From NCBI RefSeq assembly GCF_009068765.1, contig NZ_CP035534.1, positions 2,170,001-2,234,000 of the forward strand: DNA of 64,000 nt. The letters run 5' to 3'. This document shows positions 61,781-64,000 of this stretch, piece by piece. The position numbers were made by a program, and so were the translations under genes. The DNA is from Sulfurimonas hydrogeniphila. GTDB taxonomy: Bacteria; Campylobacterota; Campylobacteria; Campylobacterales; Sulfurimonadaceae. The notes under the pieces were generated by a model. It searched no databases. It worked only from the letters and a program-made list of their open reading frames with translations, and was not told the origin of the DNA. Position 1 is the first letter of the stretch. Every line of letters starts with the position of its first letter.

Positions 61781-62536
61781 CTAGACCAGTCCGCGAAGCA
61801 GTACAAGCATGACAATCGCACCAAAAAGGTAGCCGTCAATTCTGTCAAGTATGCCGCCATGCCCCGGAAGCAGATCACCACTGTCTTTTACCCCGGCACT
61901 GCGTTTGAGCGACGACTCAAACAAATCGCCGAATATTGAGCTCAGAGCAACCATAAAAGAGATGACAAGAGCAATCCAGAAATCAACAGCAAAAACACCC
62001 AAAAATGCGCCGACAAATGTTGCAAGGGCTACACCGCCTATGACACCTTCAAGGGTTTTATTCGGACTTGTCTCACAAAATTTTGTTTTTCCTATGCTTT
62101 TGCCTACAAAATAGGCGCCGATATCAGTCAGGGCAACAACACCCAGCAGCCAGACTAGTGACAGTACGCCATACTCTTCATACATTGTTAAAATAAAAAG
62201 CAGCCCTGCCGTCGGATAGATAAACGGTAAAAAGTCAACCCATTTCAGATTTTTGTCATACGCCACAGCAGATGCATAGCCGACGCCTGCAAGCACAAAC
62301 AAATCATCCCCGTAAGGATAAAAAGCGGCTATAAGCCATAAGGCTGCTGCATATGGCAGAAGATTATCTTTTTCTACACCAAAAAGCACCACAGCCTCTT
62401 TAAAAGCCAAAATGTATACAGTCCCAAGAAAAAGCCACATAACAAAAAAATTGTCTATCAATCCGACAATCAGCACAACGGCCAAAAGTGCCAATCCTGT
62501 GACTATCCGCTCTCTACTATCTCGTAATATGCTCAT
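61781..62536 (-). CDS. cdsA: Phosphatidate cytidylyltransferase
   Basis: Makes CDP-diacylglycerol in the inner membrane. The 251-residue protein has about seven membrane segments and the C-terminal CDS signature KRSAGVKDSGDLLPGHGG with the DRID metal site. It is the first gene of the cdsA-dxr-tsaD group, a pairing common in bacteria. Confidence 0.94.
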   Translation of the reverse strand: MSILRDSRERIVTGLALLAVVLIVGLIDNFFVMWLFLGTVYILAFKEAVVLFGVEKDNLLPYAAALWLIAAFYPYGDDLFVLAGVGYASAVAYDKNLKWVDFLPFIYPTAGLLFILTMYEEYGVLSLVWLLGVVALTDIGAYFVGKSIGKTKFCETSPNKTLEGVIGGVALATFVGAFLGVFAVDFWIALVISFMVALSSIFGDLFESSLKRSAGVKDSGDLLPGHGGILDRIDGYLFGAIVMLVLLRGLV

Positions 62537-62578
62537 AAAAGATCCCTACAAATTTTTCAGATAAAATATTATATCTAA

Positions 62579-62899
62579 TCAGACTTTAATATCTAATAGA
62601 TGCAGTGGTTCGTCCGGTTCGTCCTCACTCTTTTCTTCAACAATTTCATGCCCCTGGTTTTTTGGAAGATTGTTTGTTTCCTGATCTGCTTCTTCTCTTT
62701 GGTGTTCACGGTCTGGGTCTATTGCATGACTCTCTTCGGTAGGACGGACCTCTTCTATCTCTTTTTCTTTCTCCTGCACAGCAGCCTGCGCGGCAAGGTT
62801 TTGCAAATCAAAGCGGACATATTGATTGCCCTGCAAAGGTGTGACGGCAGGTGTCATCTGGTTTACCAAGACTACATTTCCGATAGCTCCGACACTCAT
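62579..62899 (-). CDS. Acidic hypothetical protein (106 aa)
   Basis: Not recognised. The N-terminal half (MSVGAIGNVVLVNQM ... RFDLQNLAAQAAVQEKEK) is ordered-looking and the C-terminal half is a low-complexity Glu/Asp/Pro-rich tail ending in LHLLDIKV. It has no signal peptide or membrane helix. A good ribosome site (AAGGAGGAG) precedes the ATG. The gene lies between cdsA and hairpin repeat locus D. It may be lineage specific. Confidence 0.6.
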   Translation of the reverse strand: MSVGAIGNVVLVNQMTPAVTPLQGNQYVRFDLQNLAAQAAVQEKEKEIEEVRPTEESHAIDPDREHQREEADQETNNLPKNQGHEIVEEKSEDEPDEPLHLLDIKV

Positions 62900-62928
62900 A
62901 GGCTCCTCCTTCCTTTTGGTTCACAAAG

Positions 62929-63107
62929 CCGGTACTGTAGTGCCGGCTGTTGTTACTTCTTCACCATTCTCAGCCCACCCTAAAGGATGGGTTCCAAAAC
63001 TTTCCGGAATCGGTACTGTAGTGCCGGCTATTGCTACCTTTTCGCCATTCTCAGCCCACTCTAAAGGATAGGTTCCGAAACTTTCCGGAATCGGTACTTC
63101 AGTGCCG
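62929..63107. repeat. Intergenic hairpin repeat locus D: alternating units
   Basis: Three copies of CGGTACT-NN-AGTGCCG (62930-62945, 63011-63026, 63092-63107) alternate with two copies of the second hairpin, CCCACCCTAAAGGATGGG at 62974-62991 and a decayed one at 63055-63072. The unit length is about 81 bp, with spacers (TTCCAAAACTTTCCGGAAT, CATTCTCAG) also kept. It fills the gap between the NFACT gene and the acidic 106-residue protein gene. Confidence 0.85.
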
Positions 63108-63114
63108 ACTGTTG

Positions 63115-64000
63115 CTAGGCTCTTGTATCTACCTCTATTGTCTTATACTTATTATACAACACATTTGCCCCGTTTTGTATCGTGACTTCTCGTCTGGGAG
63201 TATAATCGACCAAAAAGCGGTCTTTTGAAGCGGTACTGAATTCTACACAAAGTCTTGCCCCTGCCAAAATGATGTTTTGCGGGAGATTCTGCTTGTCAGT
63301 GGTAATGATGACATGGGCGGAAGGACGGTCTTTCATATGCAACCATATATCTTTTGCGCGTGCATTTTTTAAAAGTTCGACATTGCCTTTTTCATTTTTT
63401 CCCAGTTGCACTTTATAGCCTTCTATCCAAAACACTTCTATGGAGTCATTTTGCCTGACTTTTTTGTTTTGTACTTTTTTGGGCAAAAGCATCTCTATCT
63501 TTGCCACATCTTTTGCCTCTTTGATTACATGTATAAAGCGCTTGAGATGTTCTATTTTTGAGCGTAGGGACTCCTCTTCTATATGCAGATGCTTGGCACG
63601 TTGTTTTGCTTTTTTACTTTTGGAAAAGAACATTTCACTTATCATAAAAGGAGTGGGATAGCGTTTTTGCAATGCTATGTGCACTTTTGAACCGTCATAA
63701 TCTTCCAGTTCTATTTCTCTTGCATAAGGCTTAATGTTTTGCACATTTGAGAGCACCAAATTGCCCAAATGCCCATTTTCCTGTGCCTCTTTTTCCAGGC
63801 TCTCCTGTGAATCAAGTTTTGCATAAAGTTTTTGCAGTTTTTGCAGTTTTTTCTCAAGCTGGGAAATTTTTTGCTTTTTCAATCCTTCAAGTTTTACATT
63901 TTGCTCTTTTTCATACACTTCGTATAAAAATGCTTCCACATCCTCAAGCGGATACTCTTTTGCCACAAAAGGCGCAGGCGGAACATCCAGCAGTTTTTGC
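63115..64000 (-). CDS. NFACT-family (RqcH/FbpA-like) protein, C-terminal part
   Basis: The frame is open through the window's right edge, so the 5' end is missing (at least 295 residues visible). A long coiled coil (EKKLQKLQKLYAKLD ... HIEEESLRSKIEHLKRF) is followed by the NFACT-R domain with DIWLHMKDRPSAHVIITT near its start. NFACT proteins bind stalled 50S subunits and add alanine tails. Older names are fibronectin-binding protein or FbpA. TACATGTA occurs at 63536. Confidence 0.85.
   Translation of the reverse strand, partial: QKLLDVPPAPFVAKEYPLEDVEAFLYEVYEKEQNVKLEGLKKQKISQLEKKLQKLQKLYAKLDSQESLEKEAQENGHLGNLVLSNVQNIKPYAREIELEDYDGSKVHIALQKRYPTPFMISEMFFSKSKKAKQRAKHLHIEEESLRSKIEHLKRFIHVIKEAKDVAKIEMLLPKKVQNKKVRQNDSIEVFWIEGYKVQLGKNEKGNVELLKNARAKDIWLHMKDRPSAHVIITTDKQNLPQNIILAGARLCVEFSTASKDRFLVDYTPRREVTIQNGANVLYNKYKTIEVDTRA

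Noticed and set aside
5022-63543. TTACATGTAA as a transcription-factor operator
   Set aside because: All copies lie inside genes, often far from starts, and none was found in promoter gaps, which argues against a promoter operator.

Overview
The window looks like chromosome of a Campylobacterota (epsilonproteobacterial), probably Sulfurimonas-like, bacterium. The grounds are: low-to-moderate GC by eye; the recA-eno-FtsB-like-AMIN gene order usual in this phylum; a futalosine-route menaquinone gene (mqnD); an SQR-like flavoprotein; a Cgb/Vgb-type globin beside an Rrf2 regulator; and an island for glycosylated flagella (fliD, fliS, flagellin, Maf, a legionaminic acid operon). No rRNA or tRNA gene was seen. 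The genus is inferred.

Layout. 0-0.9 kb: the 5' end of an AbiEi-like antitoxin gene, a structured leader with a 25-residue hydrophobic peptide, and two small unknown ORFs. 1-5.6 kb: Rrf2 regulator and globin with a shared palindrome, a sirtuin, a FucP-like transporter, a frameshifted HAD phosphatase and an SDR. 5.6-7.8 kb: fliS and fliD with a sigma-28 promoter. 7.8-29.3 kb: one large surface-sugar island, nearly all on the minus strand. It holds a nucleotidyltransferase, a cytidylyltransferase-kinase fusion, two paralogous radical SAM/SPASM proteins, a split transketolase, an epimerase, a PAPS module (cysQ, cysC, cysN, cysD), an AT-rich stretch with two glycosyltransferases and a sulfotransferase, a GmhA-like isomerase, and a complete-looking legionaminate operon. 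29.4-32.8 kb: maf and flagellin. 32.8-40.2 kb: housekeeping genes (topA, phosphoesterase, bioB, antiporter, flavoprotein, msrA, panE-like). 40.2-42.7 kb: an AT-rich envelope patch with a frameshifted DUF4105-type gene. 42.7-64 kb: methyltransferase, asnB, transporters, SQR-like protein, CorB-like/MgtE, envelope proteins, eno, recA, mqnD-fliQ-murB, tpx, tsaD-dxr-cdsA and the 3' part of an NFACT gene.

How the genes fit together. The island can make CMP-legionaminic acid, which Maf would attach to the flagellin encoded beside it. The second half of the island appears to build another sugar, perhaps heptose-derived because a transketolase, a GmhA-like isomerase, a sugar kinase and nucleotidyltransferases co-occur. 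That sugar or its glycan would then be sulfated with PAPS made by CysDNC, with CysQ removing the PAP by-product.

Two genome-scale signals stand out. A palindrome, TTACATGTAA with core TACATGTA, occurs 24 times (core) by hand count, always inside genes. Separately, a family of short hairpin repeats fills four intergenic gaps, and two copies carry a related segment of about 50 bp in place of the hairpin loop.
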